Below are positions 1-9,215 of a DNA stretch of 64,000 nucleotides, in pieces. The stretch lies in contig NZ_JOIU01000007.1 in assembly GCF_000720135.1 (NCBI RefSeq), positions 124,001-188,000 of the forward strand, read 5' to 3'. The notes under the pieces were generated by a model. It saw only the letters and a program-made list of their open reading frames with translations, had not been told where the DNA came from and did no database searches. The translations under genes and the position numbers were made by a program. The DNA comes from Streptomyces sp. NRRL S-1022. Lineage in GTDB: Bacteria > Actinomycetota > Actinomycetes > Streptomycetales > Streptomycetaceae. Positions within the stretch are counted from its first letter, which is position 1; every line of letters begins with the position of its first letter.

Positions 1-204
1 ATCTTCGCGCCGACCGCGTCGATGCCGGGCTGGCTGCAGTCGTTCACCGACTACAACCCGTTGTCCGCGCTGGCCGACACCGCGCGCGGTCTGATGGAGG
101 GCGGTCCGGTCGCGCACGACCTGTGGGTGACGCTGATCTGGTCGGTGGGTCTGACCGCGGTCATGGCGCCGGTGGCGATCCACAAGTTCCGTACGAAGAG
201 CTGA
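1..204 (+). CDS. ABC-2 type transporter permease, C-terminal fragment
   Basis: The reading frame is open from the first base, so this is the 3' end of a gene that starts outside the window. The visible 67 residues contain a YNPLSALADTARGLM stretch, which is typical of the last extracellular loop of DrrB-type ABC-2 permeases. One hydrophobic helix follows (LWVTLIWSVGLTAVMAPVAI), ending in a short basic cytoplasmic tail. Such permeases pair with an ATPase to export drugs or lipids. The stop lies 4 bp from the stop of the convergent AfsR-like gene. The family call rests on the last helix and loop only. Confidence 0.7.
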   Translation: MFAPTASMPGWLQSFTDYNPLSALADTARGLMEGGPVAHDLWVTLIWSVGLTAVMAPVAIHKFRTKS

Positions 205-208
205 CCTC

Positions 209-3200
209 TCAGGACGCTCCGAAGAGGGCGGTGGCCTCCACGAGGGAGAGGCCGCCGCCCTCGGCGTACGCGGCCTCGTACGACCGGGCGTCGAGCCGCT
301 CGCGGATCCGCGCCTCGGTCAGGTCGCGGGCCCGCCGCTCCACACCGGAGGGCACGTGGCCGGCCGGCAGCAGCGCTTCGGCGGCGCCCAGGCAGCGGGC
401 GGCGTCGGCGGCGCGGCCGTCGGCGGGGGCGAGGGCCATCGCGGCGACGGCGAGGACCACGGAGTGCAGGTGCGGGGTGATGGCCCGGCTCAGCGGGTCG
501 GCGGCGAGGCGCAGCGCCGCGCGGGCCCGGCCGAGGGCCTCCTCGGTGCGCTCCTCCACCGCGTCCAGCCAGGCCTCCTGGCAGAGGATGACGGCGTCGA
601 AGACGACGAAGCGCGCGATGCGGACCTCGTCGCGCAGCAGCCGCAGGTGGTCGCGGGCCTCCGCGGTGCGGCCGGTCAGGCCGAGCCAGCCGGCCAGGAA
701 GAGCCGGGCGGCGGGCATGGCCTCGTTGTGGGTGCTTTCCTTGCTGGCGATGACGTCCCGCAGCATCCGCTCCCCGCGTTCGCTCTCGCCCGCCTCCAGC
801 AGGCTGCCGCCGAGCCGGGCGCGGAGCACGGCCACCTGGGCGCGGGCGCCGAGGCGCTCGGCGTGCTCGATGGCGGCCCGGTAGTCGGCGGCGGCCTCGT
901 GGTGGTCGCCCTTGCGTTCCCGGGCCTCGCCGCGGGCGGACAGGGCCTCGGTGGTGCCCCAGGCGTCACCGAGGCGGCGGTAGATCTCCAGGGCCTCGTC
1001 GGCGTCGCGGGTGGCGTCTCCGGCCCAGTCGGCGCGGTTGGCGAGGAGGTTGGCGCGCAGCTGGAGGGCGCCGGCCAGCTCCCACTCGTAGCCGGGGGTG
1101 TCCCGGCAGGTCTGCACACAGGCGTCGGCGATGGTGCGCAGCCGGGTGGCGCCGCCGGTCAGCAGCTCGGCGAAGAACCACAGGATGCCCGGGGGCCGGC
1201 AGATCTGCGGCAGGCCGGGCTCGTAGGTCCGGGCGACCGCGCGGAGCTTCGCCTGCGCCTCGGGGGTCTGCCAGACGTCGAGCTCGGTGTCCATGCAGGC
1301 CAGATGGGCCAGGTGGACCCCGCGCCGGGCCTCCGCGAGCACCTCCCCGGCGTACGGCGGCGGGGTGTCGGTGCAGCGCCGCCACACCGGTTCGGCGGGA
1401 CGGACCGGTTCGCCGAACGGGTCGGGACCGAGCGCCATGACCTCCCGGCACCAGGTGCGGGTCTCGATGCGCTGGTCGCGCATCTGCCAGAACCACAGCA
1501 GGGACAGGATCAGGCAGAGCGCCTCCTGTTCGTCGCGTTCGGCGACGGCGTGCCGGAAGGCGGTGCGCAGGTTCTCGTACTCCAGCTGGAACCGGTCGAT
1601 GGCGGCGAGCTGCTCGGGACCGCGCAGCAACGGGTCGGTGGCGCGGGCCAGTTCTCGGTAGTAGATCAGGTGCGCGCGCTCGGCCTCCGGTCGGCCGCCG
1701 GTCTCGGCGAGGCGTTCGGCGGCGTACTCGGCGACGGTCTCCAGCAGCCGGTAGCGCATGCCTCCGTCGGCGGCGGGCGCGGCCACCACCAGGGACTTGT
1801 CGACCAGGGAGCCGAGGGCGTCCAGCGCGCCCGGCCCGCACACGGCCTCGGCGGCGGCCAGGTCGCAGCCGCCGGCGAACACCGACAGCCGGGCGAGGAC
1901 GTCCCGTTCCCCCGCGTCCAGCAGGTCCCAGGACCAGTCGACGACGGCCCTGAGGGTCTGCTGGCGAGGCAGTACGGTGCGGCTGCCCGAGGTGAGCAGC
2001 CGGAAGCGGTCGTCCAGCCGGTCCGCTATCTGACGGGGCGTCAGCATGCGCAGCCGGGCCGCCGCCAGCTCGATGGCGAGGGGCAGTCCGTCCAGGCGGC
2101 GGCAGATCTCGGCGCACGCCTCGGGGTCGTCCTCGGTCCGGAAGCCGGGCCGGGCCGCCGCACCGCGGTCGGCGAGCAGCCGCAGCGCGACCGGTTCGGG
2201 CAGCGGCTCCACCGGCCGCAGCAACTCGCCCGGCACACCCAGCGGTTCCCGGCTGGTGGCGAGCACGGTCAGCTCCGGGCAGCGGGCCAGCAGCCGCTCG
2301 GTGAGGCGGGCGGCGGCGTCCACGACGTGCTCGCAGTTGTCGAGAATGATCAGCATGCGGCGCCGGGCGCAGTGCTCCACGAGCCGTTCGAGAGGGTTGT
2401 CGTGCCGGTCGGTGACCGCGCGCATGCTGTCCACGCCGGTGCCGTGCAGCACGGTCTCGCGGGCGCCGATCGCGGTGAGCACGGCCTGCGGTACGGCCTC
2501 GGGGTCGTCCACGGGGGCCAGCTCGGCGAGCCAGACCCCGTCCCGGACGGTGTGCCGTACCGCCTCCGCGGCCTCCTGGGACAGCCGGGTCTTGCCGGCG
2601 CCGCCGGGTCCGAGCAGGGTGACCAGGCGGGCCGCGGCGAGGTCGGCGCCGATGGCCCGGATGTCGGCTTCCCGCCCGACGAAGGAGGTCAGCCGGGCGG
2701 GCAGGTTGCCCAGGCGGGCCGCGGGCGGCCGCTCGGCCGGTTCCTCGCGCAGCAGCTCGGTGTGCAGGGCGCGCAGTTCGCCGCCCGGGTCGGAGCCGAG
2801 CCGGTCGGCGAGCAGGCGGCGTACGTCCTCGTAGGCGGCGAGCGCCTGGGCGGGGCGGCCGGTGTCGCGCAGGGCGCGCAGCCGCAGCGCCTGGAGCGGC
2901 TCGTCCAGCGGGTGGCTGTCGCACAGCGCGGTCAGCTCGGGCAGCGCCTGCTCGGCCGCGCCGAGGGCGAGGGCGGCGGTGTGCCGGGCGCGCAGCGCGT
3001 CCAGCCGGCGGGTCTCCCAGCGGGCCGCCTCGGCGGTGCGGTCGGGCAGGTCGGCGAGGGCGGGCCCGCGCCACAGGGCGAGGGCGTCGTCGAGGACGGC
3101 GGCGGCCTTGGCGGGGTCGCCGTCGGCCAGGGCGCGCAGGCCGTCGCCGGTCAGCCGGTCGAAGCGGGCGAGGTCGACGTCGTCGGGCGCGGCGGTGAGC

Positions 3201-3469
3201 CGGTAGCCGCCGTCGACGGAGGCGACCGCGTCGGGGCCGAGTGCCCGCCGCAGCCGGCCGACGAGCGCCTGCAGGGCGCCGGCGGCGTCGGCGGGCGGGT
3301 CGGCGCCCCACACCTCGTCCACGAGGACGCCCGCGGGCACGGTCCGGCCGGCCCGCAGGGCGAGCACGCTCAGCAGGGCACGCAGCCGCGCCCCGCCGAC
3401 CGGGACGGCCGTGCCGTCGGGGCGGATCGCCTGGGTGGTGCCGAGCAGCGAGAAGCGCACGGGGTCCAT
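209..3469 (-). CDS. AfsR/SARP-type regulator with NTPase and TPR-like C-terminus
   Basis: A 1086-residue cytoplasmic transcriptional regulator. Residues about 5-95 form an OmpR-like winged helix (GRTVPAGVLVDEVWG). Residues about 97-245 are the BTAD domain. An NB-ARC/AAA-type NTPase follows, with P-loop GPGGAGKTR near residue 287 and Walker B-like LIILDNCEH near 375. The last 500 residues are Ala/Leu/Arg-rich helical repeats of TPR type. This is the full architecture of large AfsR-like activators, which bind direct repeats near -35 elements and often control antibiotic or transporter genes. GGAG lies 3 nt before the ATG. The target is unknown; the convergent ABC permease is only a neighbour. 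Confidence 0.9.
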   Translation of the reverse strand: MDPVRFSLLGTTQAIRPDGTAVPVGGARLRALLSVLALRAGRTVPAGVLVDEVWGADPPADAAGALQALVGRLRRALGPDAVASVDGGYRLTAAPDDVDLARFDRLTGDGLRALADGDPAKAAAVLDDALALWRGPALADLPDRTAEAARWETRRLDALRARHTAALALGAAEQALPELTALCDSHPLDEPLQALRLRALRDTGRPAQALAAYEDVRRLLADRLGSDPGGELRALHTELLREEPAERPPAARLGNLPARLTSFVGREADIRAIGADLAAARLVTLLGPGGAGKTRLSQEAAEAVRHTVRDGVWLAELAPVDDPEAVPQAVLTAIGARETVLHGTGVDSMRAVTDRHDNPLERLVEHCARRRMLIILDNCEHVVDAAARLTERLLARCPELTVLATSREPLGVPGELLRPVEPLPEPVALRLLADRGAAARPGFRTEDDPEACAEICRRLDGLPLAIELAAARLRMLTPRQIADRLDDRFRLLTSGSRTVLPRQQTLRAVVDWSWDLLDAGERDVLARLSVFAGGCDLAAAEAVCGPGALDALGSLVDKSLVVAAPAADGGMRYRLLETVAEYAAERLAETGGRPEAERAHLIYYRELARATDPLLRGPEQLAAIDRFQLEYENLRTAFRHAVAERDEQEALCLILSLLWFWQMRDQRIETRTWCREVMALGPDPFGEPVRPAEPVWRRCTDTPPPYAGEVLAEARRGVHLAHLACMDTELDVWQTPEAQAKLRAVARTYEPGLPQICRPPGILWFFAELLTGGATRLRTIADACVQTCRDTPGYEWELAGALQLRANLLANRADWAGDATRDADEALEIYRRLGDAWGTTEALSARGEARERKGDHHEAAADYRAAIEHAERLGARAQVAVLRARLGGSLLEAGESERGERMLRDVIASKESTHNEAMPAARLFLAGWLGLTGRTAEARDHLRLLRDEVRIARFVVFDAVILCQEAWLDAVEERTEEALGRARAALRLAADPLSRAITPHLHSVVLAVAAMALAPADGRAADAARCLGAAEALLPAGHVPSGVERRARDLTEARIRERLDARSYEAAYAEGGGLSLVEATALFGAS

Positions 3470-3483
3470 TGTCTCCGGTGTGG

Positions 3484-3960
3484 TCAGCGGCGGTCACCGG
3501 GTTGCCCCGGTGTGGCGCCGGGGACGTCCAGGGTGACGAGGACGCCGACGGCGAGGCGGACCCGGTAGGGGACCCGCCGTGGCGGCTGATCCTCCTGCTC
3601 GAACGCGTCGAACCACTTCGGGCAGACGTCGACGGGCTCCAGGACGGTGGCGCCGGGCACCGGCTCCAGGGCGCGCCCGGACGCGACGAAGATCACCTCG
3701 CCGGGTTCCGCGGCGGGCGGGGCGACGGCGCGCGGGTCGTGGTGGGCGAGGTACTCCTGGTGCACCAGGTCGATGCCCCGGACCCGGCCGGTGGTCGCCC
3801 GGTCGGGGCCGCCGTGGTTCTCCACCCGGGCGGCGGCGCCGTAGTGGCCGTCCGCCCCGGCCGTGCGGAGCAGCCGCCAGGAGACCTCGTCACCGACGGC
3901 GAACGGCGTACCGCAGCACTCCATCTCCGCGCAGTCGTAGAACACCCTCGTCCGTGGCAT
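3484..3960 (-). CDS. Conserved-looking hypothetical protein with N-terminal Cys pair
   Basis: A soluble protein of 158 residues, starting at the ATG at 3960 behind a GGGGGA ribosome-binding sequence. A longer frame adds only ten residues. Near the N-terminus it reads VFYDCAEMECCGTPFAVGD, a pattern I associate with small Streptomyces proteins of unknown function (DUF6578-like; recalled from memory and not checked). There is no signal peptide or membrane helix. It is read in the same direction as the AfsR-like gene and sits 14 bp upstream of it, so the two may be co-transcribed. No function can be given. Confidence 0.65.
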   Translation of the reverse strand: MPRTRVFYDCAEMECCGTPFAVGDEVSWRLLRTAGADGHYGAAARVENHGGPDRATTGRVRGIDLVHQEYLAHHDPRAVAPPAAEPGEVIFVASGRALEPVPGATVLEPVDVCPKWFDAFEQEDQPPRRVPYRVRLAVGVLVTLDVPGATPGQPGDRR

Positions 3961-4070
3961 TCCCCCAGGGTCCAGGAACCCGGCGGCCACCGCGAGGCGT
4001 TTTCCCCACGTGTCCGCGGCCGGTACGGTCGCAGTTCCCGACCGTCACCGGCCCGCACAGGAGCTCGCCC

Positions 4071-4874
4071 ATGACCACCGCCACCACCCGCCGCGGCGAC
4101 CGGCAGGTCAGTCCCGTCTTCGTCGGCATCCTGGCCGTGACGGCGGTGACCGGCTGGGCCACCTGGACCGGGTTCGCCGCGCAGCCGGGCATCGCGGTGT
4201 TCCTGTTCGTGACCGCGGCCTGGATCGTCTCCCTGTGCCTGCACGAGTACGCGCACGCGCGCACCGCCCTGCACAGCGGGGACATCACGGTCGGGTCGAA
4301 GGGCTACCTCACCCTGAACCCGCTGAAGTACACGCACGCGCTGCTGAGCATCGTGCTCCCCGTGCTGTTCGTGATCATGGGCGGGATCGGTCTGCCGGGC
4401 GGTGCCGTGTTCATCGAGCGGGACCGGATCCGGGGCCGCTGGCGGCACAGCCTGATCTCGGCGGCGGGCCCGCTGACGAACGTGCTGTTCGCCGCGGTGT
4501 GCACGGCCCCGTTCTGGCTGCACGCGCTGGACGGGGTGCCCGCGGACTTCCGGTTCGCGCTGGCGTTCCTCGCCCTGCTCCAGGTGACGGCCGCGCTGCT
4601 GAACTTCCTGCCGGTGCCGGGCCTGGACGGCTACGGCGTGATCGAGCCCTGGCTGTCGTACAACGTGAAGCGGCAGGTGGAGCCGTTCGCGCCGTTCGGC
4701 CTGCTGTTCGTGTTCGCGCTGCTGTGGCTGCCGTCGGTCAACAACGCGTTCTTCGACGTGATCGACTCGATCATGCGGGCGCTGAACGTCGACGACTTCT
4801 CCCGCTACTGCGGCCAGGACCTGTACCGGTTCTGGCAGGGCGGCAACGAGTACTGCGCCGCGGTCAGCTCGTGA
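4071..4874 (+). CDS. Site-2 protease family (M50) membrane metalloprotease
   Basis: A polytopic membrane protein of 267 residues. The zinc-binding HExxH motif is present as HEYAHA near residue 62 in the second helix. The second family motif, NFLPVPGLDGYG (residues about 183-194), supplies the Asp ligand. Around six hydrophobic segments surround these motifs. M50 proteases cut transmembrane substrates within the membrane, often anti-sigma factors or peptides, but nothing here identifies a substrate. The start is the ATG after GGAG (acaggagctcgccc). The frame is open further upstream, but that part is Arg/Pro-rich and looks non-coding. The last 11 bp overlap the next, convergent gene. Confidence 0.88.
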   Translation: MTTATTRRGDRQVSPVFVGILAVTAVTGWATWTGFAAQPGIAVFLFVTAAWIVSLCLHEYAHARTALHSGDITVGSKGYLTLNPLKYTHALLSIVLPVLFVIMGGIGLPGGAVFIERDRIRGRWRHSLISAAGPLTNVLFAAVCTAPFWLHALDGVPADFRFALAFLALLQVTAALLNFLPVPGLDGYGVIEPWLSYNVKRQVEPFAPFGLLFVFALLWLPSVNNAFFDVIDSIMRALNVDDFSRYCGQDLYRFWQGGNEYCAAVSS

Positions 4875-5049
4875 CGGACCTGCCGCGGGCCGCCTTCTCG
4901 CGCTTGACGTAGTACCAGGTCATGTTGGACGACAGGCCCGCCAGCAGCACCCAGACGATCCCCAGCCAGCTGCCCTGGACGAAGGAGACGACGGCCGCTG
5001 CCACCGCGAGGAGGCAGACGATCAGGGTGCAGAGGGCGATGCGGGGCAT
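4864..5049 (-). CDS. Small two-helix membrane protein
   Basis: A 61-residue protein with two hydrophobic segments (ALCTLIVCLLAVAAAVVSFV and LGIVWVLLAGLSSNMTWYY) and a positively charged C-terminus (VKREKAARGR), suggesting a hairpin with a cytoplasmic tail. I start at 5049, where GGAG sits 9 nt upstream. The longer frame from a GTG at 5082 lacks a ribosome-binding site. Its end overlaps the end of the M50 protease gene by 11 bp. Its function is unknown. Confidence 0.6.
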   Translation of the reverse strand: MPRIALCTLIVCLLAVAAAVVSFVQGSWLGIVWVLLAGLSSNMTWYYVKREKAARGRSVTS

Positions 5050-5121
5050 GGGGGTCGGCTCCGGATCCGGTCGGGGGGACACTGCTCGAGGTCACCAGTG
5101 TCCCCCATGGCCGGGGCCCGC

Positions 5122-5835
5122 TCACACGTCGGTGACGCGCAGCCCGGCGTGTGCCTTGTACCGGCGGTTGACGGAGATCAGGTTCGCGACCAGCGACTCG
5201 ACCTGGTGGGCGTTGCGCAGCCGGCCCGCGAAGACGCCGCGCATGCCGGGGATGCGGCCGGCCAGCGCCTGCACGATCTCCACGTCGGCGCGCTCCTCGC
5301 CGAGGACCATCACGTCGGTGTCGATCTGCTCGATCTCCGGGTCCTGGAGCAGGACGGCGGACAGGTGGTGGAAGGCGGCGGCGACCCGGGAGCCGGGCAG
5401 CAGGGCGGCGGCCTGCTCGGCGGCGCTGCCCTCCTCCGGCTTGAGCGCGTAGGCGCCCTTCTTGTCGAAGCCGAGCGGGTTGACGCAGTCCACGACGAGC
5501 TTGCCGGCCAGTTCGTCGCGCAGGGACTTCAGGGTGTCGCCGTGGCCCTCCCACGGGACGGCGACGATCACGATGTCGCTGCGGCGCGCGGTCTCGGCGT
5601 TGTCGGCGCCCTCGATGCCGTGGCCGAGTTCCCCGGCGGCGGCCTGCGCGCGTTCGGCGGCGCGGGAGCCGATGATCACCTTCTGGCCGGCCCGGGCGAG
5701 CCGGTAGGCGAGGCCCTTGCCCTGCGGTCCGGTGCCGCCGAGCACGCCGACGACGTACCCGGAGACGTCGGGCAGGTCCCAGGGGTCCTTGGCGGGGGCC
5801 TTGGCAGGGGTCTGTGCGCTGTCGGTAGAGGTCAT
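5122..5835 (-). CDS. npdG: NADPH-dependent F420 reductase
   Basis: A cytoplasmic enzyme of 237 residues that transfers hydride between NADPH and coenzyme F420, supplying F420H2 to F420-dependent oxidoreductases. The Rossmann nucleotide motif is GVLGGTGPQGKG (residues about 30-41), followed by IIGSRAAERA for the NADP phosphate. The VPWEGH and DCVNPL stretches and the C-terminal LRNAHQVESL are family features. A likely -10 box TAGAGT (5842-5847) sits only 6 nt upstream of the ATG and no ribosome-binding site is seen, so the mRNA is probably leaderless. The window also encodes an LLM-family oxidoreductase at 49.3 kb that could use F420H2. Confidence 0.92.
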   Translation of the reverse strand: MTSTDSAQTPAKAPAKDPWDLPDVSGYVVGVLGGTGPQGKGLAYRLARAGQKVIIGSRAAERAQAAAGELGHGIEGADNAETARRSDIVIVAVPWEGHGDTLKSLRDELAGKLVVDCVNPLGFDKKGAYALKPEEGSAAEQAAALLPGSRVAAAFHHLSAVLLQDPEIEQIDTDVMVLGEERADVEIVQALAGRIPGMRGVFAGRLRNAHQVESLVANLISVNRRYKAHAGLRVTDV

Positions 5836-5872
5836 GGGCCGACTCTACGTCCGCCGCCGGGCGCGTACCGGC

Positions 5873-6949
5873 TCAGGTCAGCCGGTGCACGGGCACCCGG
5901 CGGAAGGTGATCGTCTCGTAGGCGCCGAAGTCGCCCGTCTCGTAGAGCAGCCCGACGGTGTGCGGGTCGACGCGGACCAGGTCGGAGTAGGCGGCGGGCA
6001 GCCCGTCGACGGTGAACGCCGGGCGCCAGGTGGTGCCGCCGTCGGCGGAGGTGCGGATCGTCATCAGGGCGCGGGCCCCGCCGGGGTCGGCGGGGCCGGA
6101 GAAGAGCAGCAGGTCGGGGTCGCGGAGCTGGAGGACCGAGGCCTCGCAGACGGGTGCGGTCAGACCGGCCTGCGGCCGGAAGGGTTTCACGAGGGTCTTC
6201 CCGCCGTCCCCGGAGTGGGCGTCGGCGCGGTTGCCGGGCGACGGGGAGTCGTTGCGGGTGTTGAGGTAGACGCGGCCGTCGGGGAGTTCGGCGGCGGTGG
6301 TCTCGTTGGCGTTGACGTAGCCGTCGGTGTTCTCGTCCAGGTAGCCGAGGTACCAGCTCTCGCCGCGGTCGTCGCTCAGCAGGCAGTGGCCGCTGTTGTA
6401 CCTGGCCTCGGCGCCGGTGTCGGTGCCGGTGGGCGGCAGGGTGTGGTTGGCCGGGACGAGGACGCGGCCGGAGGTGAGCTGGAGGGCGTGCCCGGGGGTG
6501 GTGGCGTACCAGCGCCAGCCGGGCCGCTTGACCTGCCGGGTGATCTCCCTGGGCGGGGACCACGTCACTCCGTCGTCGTCGCTGTGCTGCACCCACACCC
6601 GCCGTCCGTCGGCGTCCGCGACCTGGCCGCGCAGGACGGCGGCCTCGGTCGCGGAGGCGGCGGCCCGGACGTGCACGAGCAGGATCCGGCCGGTGTCCAG
6701 GACGACCGGGGCGGGGTTGCCGGCGAGGTTGCCGCCGCCCGGCGCGGCGGCCCGCAGCGGCCCCCAGGTGCGGCCGCCGTCCGTGGACCGCTTGAGCACG
6801 ATGTCGATGTGCCCGTGGTCGGCGGCGGAGTCGACGCGGCCCTCGCAGAAGGCGAGCAGCGTGCCGGACCGGGTGGCGACGACGGCCGGGATACGGAAAC
6901 TGGCGTACCCCTCGTGGCCCGCGCGGAAGGGGACGGTCACGTCGGTCAT
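5873..6949 (-). CDS. Exo-alpha-sialidase (BNR repeat, GH33-like)
   Basis: 358 residues folding as a six-bladed propeller. Near the N-terminus is FRIP (residues about 18-21), the arginine motif that binds the sialic-acid carboxylate. Four Asp-box repeats follow: STDGGRTWGP, HSDDDGVTWSP, LSDDRGESWYLG and TSADGGTTWRP. Sialidases release terminal sialic acids from glycoconjugates. No signal peptide is visible at this start, which has an excellent GGAGGG site, so the protein is either cytoplasmic or exported non-classically. The nearest gene upstream of its start is divergent. The substrate may be another nonulosonic acid. Confidence 0.85.
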   Translation of the reverse strand: MTDVTVPFRAGHEGYASFRIPAVVATRSGTLLAFCEGRVDSAADHGHIDIVLKRSTDGGRTWGPLRAAAPGGGNLAGNPAPVVLDTGRILLVHVRAAASATEAAVLRGQVADADGRRVWVQHSDDDGVTWSPPREITRQVKRPGWRWYATTPGHALQLTSGRVLVPANHTLPPTGTDTGAEARYNSGHCLLSDDRGESWYLGYLDENTDGYVNANETTAAELPDGRVYLNTRNDSPSPGNRADAHSGDGGKTLVKPFRPQAGLTAPVCEASVLQLRDPDLLLFSGPADPGGARALMTIRTSADGGTTWRPAFTVDGLPAAYSDLVRVDPHTVGLLYETGDFGAYETITFRRVPVHRLT

Positions 6950-7028
6950 CCCGTCACCCTCCCCGGGTCGGGCGAATTCGGGGTGAACTCCACGTCACGA
7001 GTGACCGGTTGCGGCAGTATGCGGTCAC

Positions 7029-7625
7029 ATGGACGCCGTACGGGTCGCGTTGCTGCGCGAAGTGCTCGCCGGGACCGAGTGGCTGGGGGCCACCCGCAGG
7101 TTCGCGGGGGTGCTGCGCGGGTCGGTGGTGGCACACGGGGGCGGGCTGCTGCTGGTCGGCACGCCCCGGTACGAACCCTGGCACCTGGCCGCGCACCTGG
7201 TGGACGAGGCCGCGTGGTCGGGTACGCCCGAGCTGGCGCCGACGCTGGTACGGCATCGCGCGAGCCCCTCCGACCCGCCCCACCTGGCCGTCGGACCGGG
7301 CCGGATCGCGGCGGCGCGGCGCGGCGAGACCCTGCTGGTCGTGGCGCGGGATGAGCCCGCGCCGCTGCTGGAGCGGGTGCACGACGCCCGGCGGGCCGGG
7401 GTGACGGTGCTGACGCTGGGCGCGGGCGGGGGCGAGCTGGCCGCGATGGCGCACGACACGCTGGCCGTGCCGGAGGGGGCGGAGCTGGACCTCGACACCG
7501 TCCAGCACCTGGTCAGCGCGGCGGCCGGCGAGAACGGGGGCTCTCCGCGGGCGCGGCGGGGCTTCCGGGACAGACTGGCCCGTCTCACGGAAGCCCTGAC
7601 GGCACCCCCGCCGGCCCCTTGGTGA
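7029..7625 (+). CDS. Hypothetical protein, possible Rossmann/SIS-like fold
   Basis: I do not recognise this 198-residue protein. It alternates short hydrophobic strands and helices: GGLLLVGTP, RGETLLVVAR, AGVTVLTLGAGGGELAAMAHDTLAVPEG. The last of these resembles the strand-turn of SIS-type sugar-phosphate domains, where a sugar isomer is handled. That resemblance is weak and the first half is not informative. It has no signal peptide or membrane helix. It is divergent from the sialidase gene with 79 bp between them, so a sugar-related role is possible but is inference only. Confidence 0.6.
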   Translation: MDAVRVALLREVLAGTEWLGATRRFAGVLRGSVVAHGGGLLLVGTPRYEPWHLAAHLVDEAAWSGTPELAPTLVRHRASPSDPPHLAVGPGRIAAARRGETLLVVARDEPAPLLERVHDARRAGVTVLTLGAGGGELAAMAHDTLAVPEGAELDLDTVQHLVSAAAGENGGSPRARRGFRDRLARLTEALTAPPPAPW

Positions 7626-7683
7626 CCGCTCCCGTCGGCCGGGAACCGGCCCGGAACCAGTCAGGTCAGGTCTCGGTGCGGGA

Positions 7684-7917
7684 TCAGTCCTCGTCGGTCT
7701 TGCCGCCGGACGGCGCGTCGTGCCAGCGCGGGTCGTTCTCCCACTGGAGGTTGCGCTCGGCGGCGGTCTCCATCGCGTGCTGGGCCTCCTGACGGGAGGC
7801 GTACGGCCCGAAGCGGTCCTTGCCCGGGCAGTCCGGGCCCTCCTCGACCTTCTGGTGCTCCAGGCAGTAGTACCACTCCCCCGGCTTGCCGGCGGTGCGC
7901 TTCTTGAACAAGGCCAT
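7684..7917 (-). CDS. Small conserved-looking soluble protein next to map
   Basis: A 77-residue protein that starts with the basic MALFKKR and is rich in aromatic and charged residues ([27 protein letters not shown]). It ends in an acidic tail. Three cysteines in the first half could bind metal, but no classical zinc-finger spacing is present. The start at 7917 is preceded by GAGGAG at good spacing; a longer frame upstream looks non-coding. It is divergent from map, with 58 bp between the two starts. Its function is unknown. Confidence 0.7.
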   Translation of the reverse strand: MALFKKRTAGKPGEWYYCLEHQKVEEGPDCPGKDRFGPYASRQEAQHAMETAAERNLQWENDPRWHDAPSGGKTDED

Positions 7918-7975
7918 GGACAGCTCCTCTCGCCACCGACATGTTCCCCCATGCCCGCTGGTTAGACTCGCTGGC

Positions 7976-8833
7976 ATGTCTGGCCAGTCGCTGCTCGTAC
8001 CAGGGGAGCTGTCCCCCACCCGTTCGGTCCCCGGAAACATCCGCCGCCCCGAGTACGTCGGCAAGCCCGCGCCGGCGCCGTACACCGGGCCGGAGGTGCA
8101 GACCCCCGAGACCATCGAGGCGATGCGGATCGCCGGCCGTATCGCCGCGCAGGCGATGGCGGAGGCCGCGAAGATCATCGCGCCCGGGGTCACCACGGAC
8201 CAGCTGGACAAGGTCGCCCACGACTACTTGTGCGACCACGGGGCGTATCCGTCCACGCTGGGCTACCGCGGCTTCCCGAAGTCGCTGTGCACGTCGGTCA
8301 ACGAGGTCATCTGCCACGGCATCCCGGACTCGACGGTCCTCAGGGACGGCGACATCGTCAACCTGGACGTGACGGCGTACATCGGCGGGGTGCACGGCGA
8401 CAACAACGCCACCTACCTGGTCGGTGACGTGGACGAGGAGTCCCGGCTGCTGGTGGAGCGCACCCGTGAGGCGCTCGACCGGGCGATCAGGGCCGTGAAG
8501 CCGGGCCGGCAGATCAATGTCATCGGCCGGGTCATCGAGTCGTACGCCAAGCGCTTCGGCTACGGCGTCGTCCGGGACTTCACCGGGCACGGCATCAGCA
8601 CGTCGTTCCACTCGGGGCTGATCATCCCGCACTACGACAGCCCGCACGCCACGACGGTGATGCAGCCGGGGATGACGTTCACGATCGAGCCGATGCTGAC
8701 GCTCGGCACCCACGAGTACGACATGTGGGACGACGGCTGGACGGTCCTGACGAAGGACCGCAAGCGGACCGCGCAGTTCGAGCACACCCTGGTGGTCACG
8801 GAGACCGGCGCGGAGATCCTGACCCTGCCCTGA
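7976..8833 (+). CDS. map: Type I methionine aminopeptidase
   Basis: A cytoplasmic dimetal enzyme that removes the initiator methionine from nascent proteins. The 285-residue protein carries the standard ligands: Asp in NLDVTAY, Asp in HGDNNATY, His in TGHGIS, and Glu in TIEPML and QFEHTL. A roughly 40-residue N-terminal extension ([13 protein letters not shown]) is typical of the longer actinobacterial form. The ATG at 7976 has no ribosome-binding site, but TAGACT (7963-7968) lies 7 nt before it, so leaderless expression is likely. A strong hairpin follows the stop. Confidence 0.95.
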   Translation: MSGQSLLVPGELSPTRSVPGNIRRPEYVGKPAPAPYTGPEVQTPETIEAMRIAGRIAAQAMAEAAKIIAPGVTTDQLDKVAHDYLCDHGAYPSTLGYRGFPKSLCTSVNEVICHGIPDSTVLRDGDIVNLDVTAYIGGVHGDNNATYLVGDVDEESRLLVERTREALDRAIRAVKPGRQINVIGRVIESYAKRFGYGVVRDFTGHGISTSFHSGLIIPHYDSPHATTVMQPGMTFTIEPMLTLGTHEYDMWDDGWTVLTKDRKRTAQFEHTLVVTETGAEILTLP

Positions 8834-8862
8834 CCGGCGGCCCAGGTGGCCGAGCCTGGGCG

Positions 8863-8899
8863 ACCGGGTCCCCCGCCGCCTGCGCGAGGGGGACCCGGT
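8863..8899. terminator. Bidirectional hairpin terminator
   Basis: A perfect 12-bp inverted repeat, ACCGGGTCCCCC / GGGGGACCCGGT, with a 13-nt loop. It sits between the convergent map gene and the small secreted protein gene and can serve both. There is no long U-run, which is usual in Streptomyces. Confidence 0.8.
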
Positions 8900-8904
8900 T
8901 CGCA

Positions 8905-9099
8905 TCAGCGCAGGTACCCGCTGCAGTGGGCGCCGGACCAGGAGATGTGGTTCTCCAGCGAGCTGAGTTCGCCGGCGTACGGGCTGCAGACGGCCTCGTC
9001 GTCCCGGGTGTCGTGGGCGGTCGCGCCGGCCGTCGTCGCGCCGGTGGCGGCGAGGGCGGCGGCGAGGACCGTCGCTGCCAGGACAGATCTGATGTGCAT
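8905..9099 (-). CDS. Small secreted protein
   Basis: A 64-residue protein with a clear Sec signal peptide: basic start, then VLAATVLAAALAATG, with cleavage probably after an ATAGATA-type site near residue 28. The mature part is about 36 residues and acidic, with two cysteines (AVCSPYAG and GAHCSGYLR) that could form one disulfide outside the cell. GAGGAG precedes the ATG. I recognise no family. It is the kind of small extracellular protein often uncharacterised in Streptomyces. Confidence 0.7.
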   Translation of the reverse strand: MHIRSVLAATVLAAALAATGATTAGATAHDTRDDEAVCSPYAGELSSLENHISWSGAHCSGYLR

Positions 9100-9215
9100 G
9101 GTGCTCCTCTCGGGGAGGCGGAGTGGTCATGCCCAGAGGTCCCCGTTCGCCTTCGCACGCACACGCGGGTCCCCCCGAACGGGGGCGCGGACGCCCACCC
9201 GGACGCGCGTACGCG

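Noticed and set aside
356..3568. A long plus-strand frame of over 1000 codons opposite the AfsR-like gene
   Set aside because: It is Gly/Ala/Gln-rich without motifs and mirrors the real gene's GC-biased third positions; such antisense frames are usual at this GC content.
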